A DNA stretch of 64,000 bases from Polytrichum commune. Its lineage: Eukaryota > Streptophyta > Polytrichopsida > Polytrichales > Polytrichaceae. Where the stretch lies: NCBI GenBank assembly GCA_950295325.1, contig OX485805.1:25717501-25781500 (forward strand). Reading direction: 5' to 3'. Under the pieces are notes generated by a model. The model worked only from the letters and a program-made list of their open reading frames with translations, searched no databases and had not been told where the DNA came from. The position numbers and the translations under genes are program-made. This document shows, one piece after another, positions 1 to 10,110 of the stretch (the first letter of the stretch is position 1; every line of letters begins with the position of its first letter).

Positions 1-136
1 AGGCACATATGTCACTTCCTTAAGTCAGGGCAAAGGTCAATCAACGCTACTACTAGGAGTGGTTTTGTACCAAATGATGTGTATGAAGATCTTAGGTAGT
101 TGTGCAACATTATTTGAGTGTGATGGCGCGCTCATA

Positions 137-608
137 TCCTTACCATATGAACCTTATGGCAGGACCCTGGGTCACATTGGCCCCTGGTTCTCGCATAAAC
201 TTTGTATCAACATCAATATGACTTCAATTCTTTTAATGAAGCCGGCAATTGACTGCTCACATCATGAGCTACTTGGGGACATTCAAATCAAATTTTCATA
301 ATGGTGATGCAATTAATCATTTGTAGGGGTATCATGCTCATCTTTTAGATGGATTTTTGGAGAAATAATTAAGAACATATTTTTGAGTGAAGTTATTGAA
401 AGGGAAACTTAGCTGAGAGCAAGAGAGATGCAATGATACATTGCGAGATGCAGTAATGACTTCTAGCCAACATCTACAGGTTTAGGTTTAGATTTAGATT
501 TATGTTGCAACATAAGCACTCCAGCAAAATAAATAATTAATGATGTTCTGAGACAGAGTCTATGCGAGACCCTAGGGTCCCGCCATAAGGTTCATATGTG
601 AGTGGCTA
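137..608. repeat. Candidate inverted-repeat element, about 470 bp
   Basis: Two inverted segments of about 35-45 bp bound this stretch. The left one (about 140-200) contains CATATGAACCTTATGGC followed by a GGACCCTGGG-like run. The right one (about 558-604) contains the reverse complement with a few mismatches. The layout resembles a TIR element, but I found no convincing target-site duplication. No coding sequence is visible inside. Confidence 0.4.
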
Positions 609-848
609 TAAATACTAGTCCAGAGACTAGATTTACTTAAATACAACATAAGATCACGAAACATCCACTATCAACTTATAAGTTTTCGGCAATCTTCATG
701 CGTCACTGAAAAAATATGTAAATCTACCAGTGTGATAGATTTGTAGATTTTCTAATGACATAAGACAATTTTCTAGTGGCGCATGTCAATCACATAGTAT
801 TCATATGCTTGTAATGATTGTTCATTTCGAGTGGACTGAGCTTAGACT

Positions 849-886
849 GTTTTTTTATTTTTATTTTTATTTTTATTTTTATTTTT
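849..886. repeat. (ATTTTT)n microsatellite
   Basis: About six tandem copies of a T5A hexamer. The lysine-rich short ORF on the opposite strand here is only the translation of this repeat. Confidence 0.85.
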
Positions 887-1495
887 GCCGTGGGTACTTT
901 TAGGCACTTGACCTTGGAGTCTAAGAAACGCGCTTGGACAACCACTGGCCATTTTCCACCACCAAAAGAAGTTTTCAAAAATTTCAACGGTCACAGGCCT
1001 TCCCGATTGCATGTAAAGCTCAGCCCCAAAAGCTTCTTTTAGTTTGTTTTTATGCTTAAAAAAAAAACAAGACACTTGAAAGTAGTGACCGCAACCATCA
1101 TATCGAAAAGCCTAAGTTGTCAACGAGAAACTCGACTCCAAACACGGACCTCATGTAAGAAACTCCTCTCAATTTTCTCTTCAAAAAGGTTTGAAATCAA
1201 GGGACACATCAAATTATGCATCGACGGTGAATCTTTGACACGAGACTTGTGCACCGTTTTCCCCACAATAATACCACCCAAAAGTGACGGTCAATGGGAC
1301 GGCTCCCTTGGTTAGTTTTATGGGGATTGTATGGTCTTAGTACCACCTTTTTTTTTTTTTCCTTCCGTTTTACGATCTCATAACATTTCTTAGGAGATGA
1401 GGTGTGTTCACGGGCTGGAAATGGCCCTAGATTCAGTATGGTGCAGCCAACTAGATTATTTATTCCCAAAAATTGTGTGACAATTTGTTGGGCCC

Positions 1496-1914
1496 CACGG
1501 GGAGGTCACTTCATTGTCAAGTTGACACCATGTGCGGACAAAGTTTGCTACCCCTATATTACATGCCATATATAATTTTAAAATTTATGATATTTTTTCT
1601 ACATATAAATTAACCATTGATAGTATCTTCTGTAAATATTTTTGAAATTTTTAGTCATCTTTATTTTTTTTAGTAATTTTTTTAGTTCAATCATGTGTCA
1701 TTCTAGTTAGAAACGGCATGTTTTATGAAAAAAACAAATCATCAAATTTAGTTACCACTTTTGACTATGTCATAGGTACTGTGTATATCTACTCATGAAA
1801 AAAAAAATTGATAAAATTTTGACCCATTTTGGTACGTGGTGCAACTTACCAAAAGAAGATTTTTTTTTGGTCGCACGTGGTGTTCAACTTGACAATGGAG
1901 TGACCCCCCCCGTG
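1496..1914. mobile_element. MITE-like element with long TIRs and an 8-9 bp TSD
   Basis: The ends are imperfect inverted repeats of about 45 bp. The left begins CACGGGGAGGTCACT and continues through TTGTCAAGTTGACACC. The right ends with the complement, GGAGTGACCCCCCCCGTG. Direct copies of GTTGGGCCC flank it at 1487-1495 and 1914-1922 (the shared G makes the TSD 8 or 9 bp). The roughly 330-bp interior is AT-rich with no ORF. Long TIRs with an 8-9 bp TSD fit a non-autonomous Mutator- or hAT-type element, but the superfamily is not settled. Confidence 0.8.
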
Positions 1915-2251
1915 TTGGGCCCACATAATAGGGCTCATGGCTTGAGCAATGTTATGCTATAAAGATAGTAGATTTTCAATCCACATTCATGAATTTTATG
2001 ATGTAAATGAAAGGGAGGTGAATCGACGGTTAGATCATCACCATGTGATTCCATTATGTATATTTTAGTGTTTTGATTCCTCTAATTTCCAACTGCTTGA
2101 AAATGGAGTATGGTGAGTTTAAGTCTTAGAACCAACATCATGAGAGGGAATAGTATTTATACAAGTCACGTACTTCTCAATCATGATTCATCCATGTTGA
2201 AAGCACACCCTCTATAGGTTTGTGGTTACGTCATTTCAACTATGATTTTTA

Positions 2252-2478
2252 CTACACTAATTATGGTATTTAGTGTCGTTTACTACTCAAACTTACACAA
2301 CGATAGAACCTTTTATTGTTGATGTAAGTTTTCACCAAGTAAAGATGTTGATGTTCTATAATGCCTAAACAACCAATTGGACCTATTTTTGGTAAAAAGT
2401 GAGATTCATGGTAGAATAGCTATAACATTGTGTATTTCTCACATAGTAAGTGACACTAAATTCCATAAAACATTGTAG
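2252..2478. mobile_element. MITE-like TIR element (TATGG-ATTTAGTGTC family), copy 1
   Basis: Inverted ends: TTATGGTATTTAGTGTC near 2261 on the left and GACACTAAATTCCATAA near 2453 on the right, each flanked by CTAC/GTAG. The interior has no ORF. Related inverted ends occur at 4705-5211 and 25371-25582, so this is a dispersed family. Confidence 0.65.
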
Positions 2479-2679
2479 ACTATAAATAGATATATTTGAA
2501 GCGGTGAGAGGCAATTATAACATATGAGCGTACCTCTCATTTGTCCAACATAAAAACTTGGACTCCTGTAGGGTTGTGCTTGAATCATCTCAAATCATTT
2601 GGACTAGACTAATTTGGAGGGTTTCTATTTCATGAGTACCTTGACATGAGCATGCTCATGTTAGAGTGCACGAACATAA

Positions 2680-3590
2680 GTTTAGGTCCAAACAAATTTA
2701 ATTTTTTTCTTTTTTCTCAATAAACATGAAATTTACTCATCTACATATATATATACAAGCTTTGTCCTTCAAGACTAGTATTGTGCAAAATTAAGGCCAA
2801 GCTCAAGCTCTCAACCCTTCAAATTTTACAAAAAGGAAAACGGATATATATATACATATATATATATATGAGCTTTGTCATTCAAGATTAGTATTGTGTA
2901 CTACTAGGGTCGAGGTCAAAGTCCTCAACCTTCAAAATTTCACAAGAAATACATACGAATTCTAAATTTAATAAAAACAAAAACTCCAATAGTCATGAAA
3001 TTCTTGCATCTATATGTAGATGAGCGTTATCCTTCAACTCTAGTAATGTGTAGTACTAGGGTTGAGCTCAAGCCCTCAACTCTTAAAATTTCACAGAATG
3101 TGCAAAGAATCTCAACTTTAGTTTCAGTTTTTTTTTTAAAAAATATGAAAGTTTCTCATCTAAATTTATAAGAGCTTTGCCCCTCAAGATTAATTTTGTG
3201 CAATACTAGGGCTAAGCTCAAGCCCTCAACCCTTAAAATTTCATAGAAGTGCAAACAAATTCCAATCTAAGATAATTTTTCTTCAATATGTCTGAAATTC
3301 TTTCATCTATTTACATATGTGCTTTGTCCTTTGAGGCTTGAATTGAGTAGCTCTCAAACTTCAAAATTTCACAGAATGTGCAAATGAATTCCAATAACAA
3401 ATTTTTTCAGTATTTGTGAAATCATCTCATCTACATGTAAACGAGCTTTGCCATTCAAGACTAGTAGTGTGCCTTATGAGGGTTGAGCTGAAACCCTCAA
3501 CCTTTCAAGTTTCACACGGGGTGCAAACAAACTCCAATCCCATTTTTTATTTTTTATTTGTCAATAATCATGAAATTATCTCATCTAGAT
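2680..3590. repeat. Tandem array, about 6-7 degenerate units of 130-150 bp
   Basis: Each unit runs: T-rich stretch, CATGAAATT.CTCATCTA, AGCTTTGTCCTTCAAGACTAG, a GTGTAGTACTAGGG-like segment, AGCTCAAGCCCTCAACCCTT, AAAATTTCACAGAATGTGCAAA. The AGCTTTG landmark recurs near 2758, 2872, 3174, 3320 and 3443, with a diverged GAGCGTTATCC version near 3023. A truncated unit closes the array near 3590. The first units carry (TA)n expansions. No protein coding is visible. Confidence 0.85.
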
Positions 3591-3884
3591 TCTTTGTGAG
3601 CAACTCAACCCCAATTGTCACACCCTTCCATGTCGTGAAATGGGCAACATAAAAATTACCGGGAAACTTAAATATTAGAATGGGTAGCTCTCATGAAAAC
3701 TTAGTAATAGGGGTCTAAGGGTCACTTTAAAGAATTCCCATAAATTATAGGCAGATCCTAAAACATTGGTAATAGAGGCCTACTCATACTCATGTCCTAG
3801 CTTCTCTCACTACTTGGACCCTTTGAAGATAATTCTAGTGTCAAGTCATGTTCAAAATTGTCCTCTAGATTAGGTGCCAACATG

Positions 3885-4290
3885 GTAAACTGGACCAAAA
3901 AAGTGCTCCGGTATCCTAAACCATAATGTTTTTGGTCAAATGCCTAAAAGTAGTAGCAATATGTTGTTTAAATTGGATTTTTTTTCATGATGCCCTCTAT
4001 TGTTAAGCTAAGTACTCGCTTATAGAATATCAAGTCGAGATTTTAAAATTATTATCATAAGTAATGATCAATAACAAATGGCTATATTGGTTTTTGAACA
4101 CACATTTCATGACTTTCAAAGTTTTGAACTTGGATTTTAAAAGAATTCTTTGAATATATTATAAACATGAGGGCATCATAAAAACCATTATAGAAAATCA
4201 TCAATTACATGTAATTTTATTGTATTTTAAACAAAATTTAGATGATTACTTGTTCCATGTCACCTACTTACACGCCACTCGCACCGTCTT
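3885..4290 (-). repeat. Dispersed repeat R4, copy 1 (reverse orientation)
   Basis: The reverse complement of this segment matches 22310-22705 along about 400 bp. Shared stretches include GTGTGCAAGTAGGTGA-like, TAAAATTACAT.AAATTGAT, CATGAAAT.T.TGTTCAAAA and CGACTTGATATTC. No coding sequence is recognised. Confidence 0.65.
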
Positions 4291-4704
4291 CTAAAATATG
4301 TAAGTTATTGTAAAGAATTGTCAACATATATTGCTCGGCTTTGTAAATCAATATGTTATTTAAATTCTTATGGATTTTTATTTCATAGAATTCAAAGTTA
4401 GTATATAGTTTTGGATCACTTTCACTTAAACCTATGCAAGGATCAAGAGCTGCTGCCATTATTGTGCTTACACACGACTGCAAACTATTTCAATGAAGGT
4501 TTTGATGTTAGATGAATGAGAGGTACGCTCATATGCGACAATTCCCTCTTGCCCTCGTTAAAGCTATCACTTGGCCCATCAATTCATCTTTTAAAAGTAC
4601 CCTCCAACCTACAAACTACTTTAATGCGTTTTCAATGGCCAAATGAGAAGTACGTTTTTGCAACATGCAATAATTCCCTCTCGTTCTCGCGGCCAACAAG
4701 TACA

Positions 4705-5211
4705 CCGTTTATGATATTTAGTGTCATGCACACGCTTTGCGAAGGGCCTAAACCAAATGCATGGAGGTCCCAAAGAGTCACGCTTGCTAAATACCAATAT
4801 GATGCCATTCATCAACATTATCTACACTATGACATTTAGAGTAGTAGCACATTGGGATACTTTAGATGATAGTCTTGTGTTTTAGTGTGCAAGGGGAAGA
4901 TGTTTTTGAGCGCACTAATGACAAATGCCATGTGTTTGCATTTTGATCTTGCAAGACATTCTTGAGCACACTAATGGCAAGTGTCATTGTGTATGTTTTA
5001 GTCAACTTGTGGACCACTATGTAACAGAGGCTTACACCTCATAACACTATTCGACATATCCATGCAGAGATATTGATAAATGCACTTGAACGCCAAGTGT
5101 CATGAAGTGACACCAGTGATGAAGTTGTTAATCATCGGTGTAACTTAGCATACGCCTCAAAATAGGGCAAGTAACACTTATTATGCATGTGACACTAAAT
5201 ACCATAAACGG
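4705..5211. mobile_element. MITE-like TIR element (ATTTAGTGTC family), copy 2
   Basis: The left end CCGTTTATGATATTTAGTGTC (about 4705-4724) is mirrored by GACACTAAATACCATAAACGG at 5191-5211. This copy is about 507 bp, longer than the other family members, so it may contain an internal insertion. Short ORFs inside look like chance. Confidence 0.6.
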
Positions 5212-5613
5212 CCCATTGGGCATGGTTACGTGTAGTAACTTAAAACACGAATATCTTAAATAAACTTAAAGTGGCTTTGATTTGTAGCAAGTTGAAGGTA
5301 TCGAATCCTCCGCAATTTTCAAACTCCTCGTTCCCTTGCAAGCTCAAATCTTGTGTATCCATGCTTGAGGAAGTGAATTTTGACCAATCCTTCGACGGCT
5401 TTAAGGTTTGTGGCATCTATGTCAACTCATCCATCGTGGATGAAGAGATTCTAGTAGAAAAATAATAAGTCTCCTACAAGATTAAGGGTTGATTCATTCC
5501 AGCTATAGGCCACTAGATTCAATTTAGGATCTTTGATGCCAATTTTTGAAGTCAAATGATTTGAAAGTAGACATTTTTCAGGCTATGAAATAAATTTTAT
5601 GTGTTTTCCATAG

Positions 5614-5769
5614 CATTATTCAGATCCATAACGATGTTCCGTGGGACTAACAATATTTCATAGGATATTCCCGGATATTCCCACATTTAGATTGAATGTG
5701 GGGAATATCCGAGAATATTATGTGGAATATTTTCAGTCCCACAAAACATTGTTATGGATTTGAATAATG
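5614..5769. repeat. Near-perfect long hairpin (fold-back), 74-bp arms, 7-nt loop
   Basis: The left arm 5614-5687 starts CATTATTCAGATCCATAAC and ends GATATTCCCACATT. The right arm 5695-5769 is its inverted copy with scattered mismatches and a single-base shift. The loop is TAGATTG (5688-5694). This is either a fold-back transposable element or a hairpin small-RNA precursor. No similarity to a conserved miRNA was recognised. Confidence 0.8.
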
Positions 5770-5895
5770 TTATGCCATACACTTGTTCCTTGTTGGATGT
5801 CTAAACCCTTGCCTCTAAGGAACCAATGTACGGGTTGGTTCGCCCCACCCCTTGGAACACCAACTTCATGACTGGGTTTTAGGTTTAGATGAAAA

Positions 5896-5910
5896 GGGGG
5901 GGGGGGGGGG
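5896..5910. repeat. G15 homopolymer
   Basis: Uninterrupted run of 15 G. It is slippage-prone, so the exact length may be an assembly artefact. Confidence 0.85.
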
Positions 5911-6984
5911 TAAAGATTGGTGTTGGCTAGTTACACATATTTTGGGATGTTGTCATTATGGATGTCATACGGTTATATTTTATACGTACTTGCAGGTCAT
6001 AAAGGAAGTAAACATTGACCATTATTTATATTTTCCGCACAGTTGATTTCAAATAACCTATTTTTAGTGATAACATTTTTGTTGCGGAGATGTAGATGTC
6101 AATAATGAATTTCTCTAATCTCGTGTATCAAATTGATAATACTTTTGGTTTCATCTGTTACATTCAGTCTTTTTGAAAGAATGAATTTTCATTCAGTGAC
6201 TCAAGATTGAATATATGTTATAACAACAAAACAAAAGTTAATTTGATCTTGAGAATGACTACCAAGATGGACAAATCACCAACTACACCGATCTTCCCAA
6301 TTGATGTGTGTTACTATTCGGAGTTACGCAGTGCAATAAACGTTTTACTCATGGGTTCATTTTTTACTACCGAAATTTCAATAGGCTGTTCGGACACTAT
6401 AGAACACACATGACTTTGCTTGGTAAAATATTACATTCTCAATAAACAGTCATAGCACAACGTAACTCCGAATAGTAACTCGGACTTATTGGGATAACCA
6501 GTGCACTGGATTCCTAATAACAACCATACCCACTGTTGTAACACTAAAAAAAAATCAAAAAAAATCTCAAAGCGTTTCTCTTCCAACCACTCACTCGACT
6601 TCACAATTTCAAGAAATGAACACCACGACGAGTATCGAAACTTGACAGTGCAACCATAACAGGGTTCAGCAGTGGTGCGTTCGTTCACGTGGACCTCGGG
6701 AATATAACCATGAGATGCCCCTACCTACTACAAAGAAGACTGAGATCTGCAAAGAAGACCGAAATCTGCACAAGGTTGAGGCATCCCACGGGTAAATAGA
6801 TTCTCAAGGCCCACGTGAACGAACGCACACTGCTTACTAGTGCTTACTAATGGTGTGGCAGCCCGACCAACGCTGGGAATAATGGGGCGAAACTCACCGG
6901 TTTTGAGGAGGGGGAAGCTGTCTGTTGGCAAAAGCGTGCCGAGGACACAATTGTCAAGTGAATAAAGTAACAAATGCCACTACC

Positions 6985-7377
6985 AAAACTAGGCTGAGTC
7001 GATGCGTGGCGTTTTCTTCCAGCTTGCGCCTTTGAAGTTGGTTGAATTGTCACACCACCCATTCCCCCTCCTCCTTCTTCTCCTTTTTCCTTTTCCCCTT
7101 TAATTTTGCACTACAAAACTAGGCCAAGTCGATGCGTTTTGTTTTCCAGCTTGTGACTTTGAAGTTGGTTGAATTGTTACACCACCCATCCTCCTCCTTC
7201 TCCTCTTTTTTTCCCTTTAATTTTCCACTATAAAACTACTGTAGCTGAGCTGATGATTGCGTTTTCCAGCTTGCGCCTTTAAAGTCGGTTGAATTGCTAC
7301 ACCACCCATCCTTTTTCTTCTTTTTCTTCTTCTTCTTCTTCCTTTTTTTCCCCCTTTAATTTTCCACTACAAAACTA
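6985..7377. repeat. About 125-bp tandem array, left part (3 units)
   Basis: Units begin near CTAGGC.GAGTCGATGCG and run through TTTTCCAGCTTGCGCCTTTGAAG, TTGGTTGAATTGTCACACCACCC and a C/T-rich stretch to TTTAATTTTCCACTACAAAACTA. Copies lie at about 6985-7110, 7111-7232 and 7233-7377. The array resumes after an inserted element at 7780. Confidence 0.85.
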
Positions 7378-7777
7378 CACTAAATAGGTAGATTAGTGTT
7401 GGAAACACAAATAGTCGACGAAAACGCTAAATGTCAATTGTCTTCATAGTGTTAGAACACTAAATATCAACTCTAACACTATTTGTACCAATTAGTAACT
7501 TTGAATATTTACAAAAGCGCATTTAGCGTTAGATGACATTTTTTGTAGATCTTCAAATGAAGAATTGGAGGTAGAATATGTGAGCCTCATAGAAAATGTA
7601 ATATGCTAGGAATTTGATATTACAAAATTTAAACTTAATGGAACTCAACTTTGACAATGAAAAATAAAGACAAAGGAAATTGTAACACTAATTGTACTTT
7701 CAAGTGACATTTAGTGTTTTGGGTAACTATTGGCTCTAACACTAATCTTCATCTAACACTAATCTACCTATTTAGTG
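7378..7777. mobile_element. 400-bp TIR element inserted in the tandem array, TA target duplication
   Basis: The TIRs are CACTAAATAGGTAGATTAGTGTT (left) and its inverted copy ending CCTATTTAGTG (right). TA flanks both sides (7376-7377 and 7778-7779). Neighbouring array units read straight through AAAACTAGCTG, which is the pre-insertion sequence with one TA. The interior (7401-7750) has no ORF. The ends resemble the elements at 56226-56543 and, more distantly, 52345-52537 and 63150-63337. A TA duplication points to a mariner-like non-autonomous element, although the ends also begin CACTA and finish TAGTG. Confidence 0.85.
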
Positions 7778-7779
7778 TA

Positions 7780-8010
7780 GCTGAGTCAATGCGTTTTGTT
7801 TTCCAGCTTGCAGCTTTGAAGTTAGGTGAATTGTTACACCACCCATCCTTCTTCTTCTCCTTTTATTTTGATTTTGATTTTTCCTTTAATTTTCCACTAC
7901 AAAACTAGCTGCGTCGATGCGTTTCCTTTTCCAACTTGCGCCTTTCAAGTTAGTTGAATTGTTACAACACCCATCCTTTTTTTTTCTTTTTCTTTTTCTT
8001 TTCCTTTTAA
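7780..8010. repeat. About 125-bp tandem array, right part (2 units)
   Basis: The fourth unit (split by the element at 7378-7777) continues GCTGAGTCAATGCG through TTGTTACACCACCCATCC. A fifth unit follows from about 7904 to 8010 and grades into a TTTTTC-rich tract. Confidence 0.8.
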
Positions 8011-8019
8011 TTTTCTGTG

Positions 8020-8060
8020 GGCAGGCGGGCGGGCGGGCGGGCGGGCGGGGGTGGGGGAGT
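8020..8060. repeat. (GGGC)n tract with G-quadruplex potential
   Basis: GTGGGCAGGCGGGCGGGC and so on: at least seven G-runs of three or more spaced by one or two bases, ending in GGGGGTGGGGG. It fits the G3+N1-7 quadruplex pattern on the + strand and stands out from the AT-rich spacer. Confidence 0.8.
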
Positions 8061-8554
8061 TTTTGAAGCGGCTGGGCCAGTCATCGCTTGGTGGATGAGG
8101 GAAATGAGTCGCAAGCCACTTCACCCCAGGCCGCTGCTGCTGCTTATTATGCAGAATAGATTTGGGCTGCCTTTTTGACCGCTTTGGGCATGCAGCCACA
8201 TCAGACGCTTTCCGGTCTTTTAGTAGATGCCCATCCACGGACGTACAAAGGCCCTCTATTATTGGCCTCCGGTGGGCCTCCCTCTGCCCACCCACACCCG
8301 CCGCAAGCGCCTCCCCAGATTTTTGCCCACCCTCGGTTGGTCAAAATCCCCCGTGAGTTCCCCAGTCCAACCGCTTCCATCGTGCGATCTTTCGGTCCCT
8401 TCTCCTTTTATTTATTAATCTGGAGGAGCATATTCCATAGATTCCTCTAACGTGGTGGTCGGTAAATTGTTCCAAAGTCTTTTTTGAACGTCGACCGCTT
8501 ATTTCTCAAACGCAATCGGTTCATCTGTAACCAAGGTTTGGGCGAAGCAACTCA

Positions 8555-8645
8555 TACACTCGTTCCTTGTTGGATGCCTAAACCCTTGTCTCCAAAGAAC
8601 CAGTGTACGCGTTAATTCGCCCCAACCTGTAACCAACGTCCGGTT
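8555..8645 (+). repeat. Dispersed repeat, second copy at 5785-5870
   Basis: CGTTCCTTGTTGGATG.CTAAACCCTTG followed by AAGAACCAGTGTACG and TTCGCCCCAAC also appears near 5785-5850. The match is about 80 bp with a few mismatches. Confidence 0.6.
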
Positions 8646-8713
8646 CTTCCCGTTTGTTGTCCCTTAGTGACCGGGCTTGCAGTGTCTCGGGCTACGAATG
8701 GGAAGATCTGACC

Positions 8714-8930
8714 TATGATCGGGGAGAACCGGCAGTTAGTTATAGATGAACCGGGTGATTTTGAGACTGCAGGAGAATTACCGATTGTTTTAGAGGATAT
8801 CATGGAATATACCCCCAATTTAATAAATGAAAATCGGAGGTTGTCAACATGTAACCGGTTGGACTTGCAAACACTAGGACCTCAACCGGTCATGCCCAAA
8901 AATCTCCCCGAACACTGGATCCGACTGCTA
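8714..8930 (+). repeat. Dispersed repeat R2, full copy
   Basis: This copy defines the R2 layout: ATCGGGGAGAACCGG, then TAGTTATAGATGAACCGG, a TTTTAGAGGA..ATGGAATATAC block, GTCAACATGTAACCGGTTGG, ACTTG.AAACACTAGGA, and a terminal TGCCCAAAAATCTCCCCG..CACTGG. No ORF is conserved between copies, so R2 is probably a non-autonomous element. Confidence 0.8.
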
Positions 8931-8943
8931 GTTACAAATAAGC

Positions 8944-9140
8944 TGGTTGAGTGTGAGAAATAATTGGGTTTAGGGTTAAGACTTTAGGCCAATCACCAGC
9001 CTTTCTAGAGGGAATCTATGGAATATACCTTAAATTAATGAAGAAAATCGAAAGGTATCAACATGTAAGTTTGACTTGGAAGCACTTGAATCTTGACCGG
9101 TTTTGCCCCGAATCTGCCCAAACACTGGTCCGGAGAGATT
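8944..9140 (+). repeat. Dispersed repeat R2, copy lacking its 5' part
   Basis: Contains AGACTTTAGG, TATGGAATATACCTTAAATT, GAAAGGTATCAACATGTAA, AAGCACTTGAATCTTGACCG and CTGCCCAAACACTGG. It lies directly behind the copy at 8714-8930 in the same orientation. Confidence 0.7.
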
Positions 9141-9404
9141 TTGGGCACAAATACCCTACCCGTTCATTATATTATACATTTCAAATGTAAAGGTTATCGA
9201 TTTTGAAGTAAAGGCCAGGCCACATACCTTAGTACAGCGAAGGTGTTTGCAATTCACACAACCTACAAGTGTAGGCCAAGTGAGGCAGGACTTGTGATTG
9301 TGTCGTCTCCCATGATGGTTCTCAACTATGCAAGGAACATAACATATGAAGTTTGTGGCCCTGTTCTGTGCACTTCCAACTTCACAAACAATTCTGACCA
9401 TTAG

Positions 9405-10110
9405 ATTCGATTGGGAATTGTCTCATCCAATCAGCAATTGCGGATGACATAAATCGTCATTTCATGTTTCAAAATCGGAGTCCAGATGCAAAAGTTATAA
9501 ATGGTCAAAGTGATCTTTCTTTCTTTCTCTCTCCCTCTGTGGAACTTAGAATGATGTCTAAGGTTGAGGCATCTATAATTGATAAAATAAGAGAGTTTTC
9601 ACTTTTTTTAGGAGCAGTAATAGCGGGGAACTATTTTTTTTTGCGAAGAGAAACAAATTCTAAGGAGGATGCAATTTTTTTTTCCCATGAATATAGAAAT
9701 TGCTACAAATTTCGAAGCGGTAGAGTTAGGGTAACATATAGTCGATCTATAGATTAACCCATAATTGCTCATCAAAATTGTAATGCTTGGCTACGACAGT
9801 CGTCAAAACTCTTATGAGGGTAATCAATCACAAGCCGCCATCACATAACTCTTTACTCCGTTCGCCTCAAAAATGTAGATCTCATCCATGTCGGCATTGC
9901 ATGACCCTAGTGAGTGGTTAAATGGACCTGGTCGACTATGGATGCCTCGACCTTATATTTTGAGCATATGATCTAATCTCGTCATAATACGTGTCTCCTT
10001 GATGTTTATTCTTAACTACAATCCTTGCCATACGCCACTAAGTCTCACATATACATCCTAATCAAGAAGAGTGACCACATAAGGGTCCTACATACCTTAC
10101 ACCTCAATCT
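9405..10110 (+). repeat. Dispersed repeat R1, longest copy
   Basis: Starts TTCGATTGGGAATTGTCTCAT, then CAATTGCGGATGACATAAATC, GAGTCCAGATGCAAAAGTTATA, AGGTTGAGGCATCTATAAT, GATCTATAGATTAACCCATAA, and ends around AATCAAGAAGAGTGACCACAT. Related copies lie at 12085-12875 (-), 32403-32840 (+), 35700-36045 (+), 44100-44515 (+) and 55395-55725 (-). No protein is conserved. Confidence 0.7.

Noticed and set aside
2680-3590. CRISPR-like array
   Set aside because: Units are 130-150 bp, diverged along their whole length and have no unique spacers; this is a plant tandem repeat.
5271-5465. 64-codon frame sharing GIYVNSSIVDE with 25046-25110
   Set aside because: The similarity is explained by a short DNA repeat; the second copy has no comparable ORF.
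7378-7777. CACTA (En/Spm) superfamily assignment from the CACTA...TAGTG ends
   Set aside because: CACTA elements make 3-bp target duplications, whereas the empty-site comparison shows only TA duplicated.
9541-9780. Possible organelle DNA insertion (AT-rich, open in one frame)
   Set aside because: I could not match it to any plastid or mitochondrial gene, and the same sequence is dispersed at 32403-32720 with other R1 copies, so a nuclear repeat is the simpler reading.
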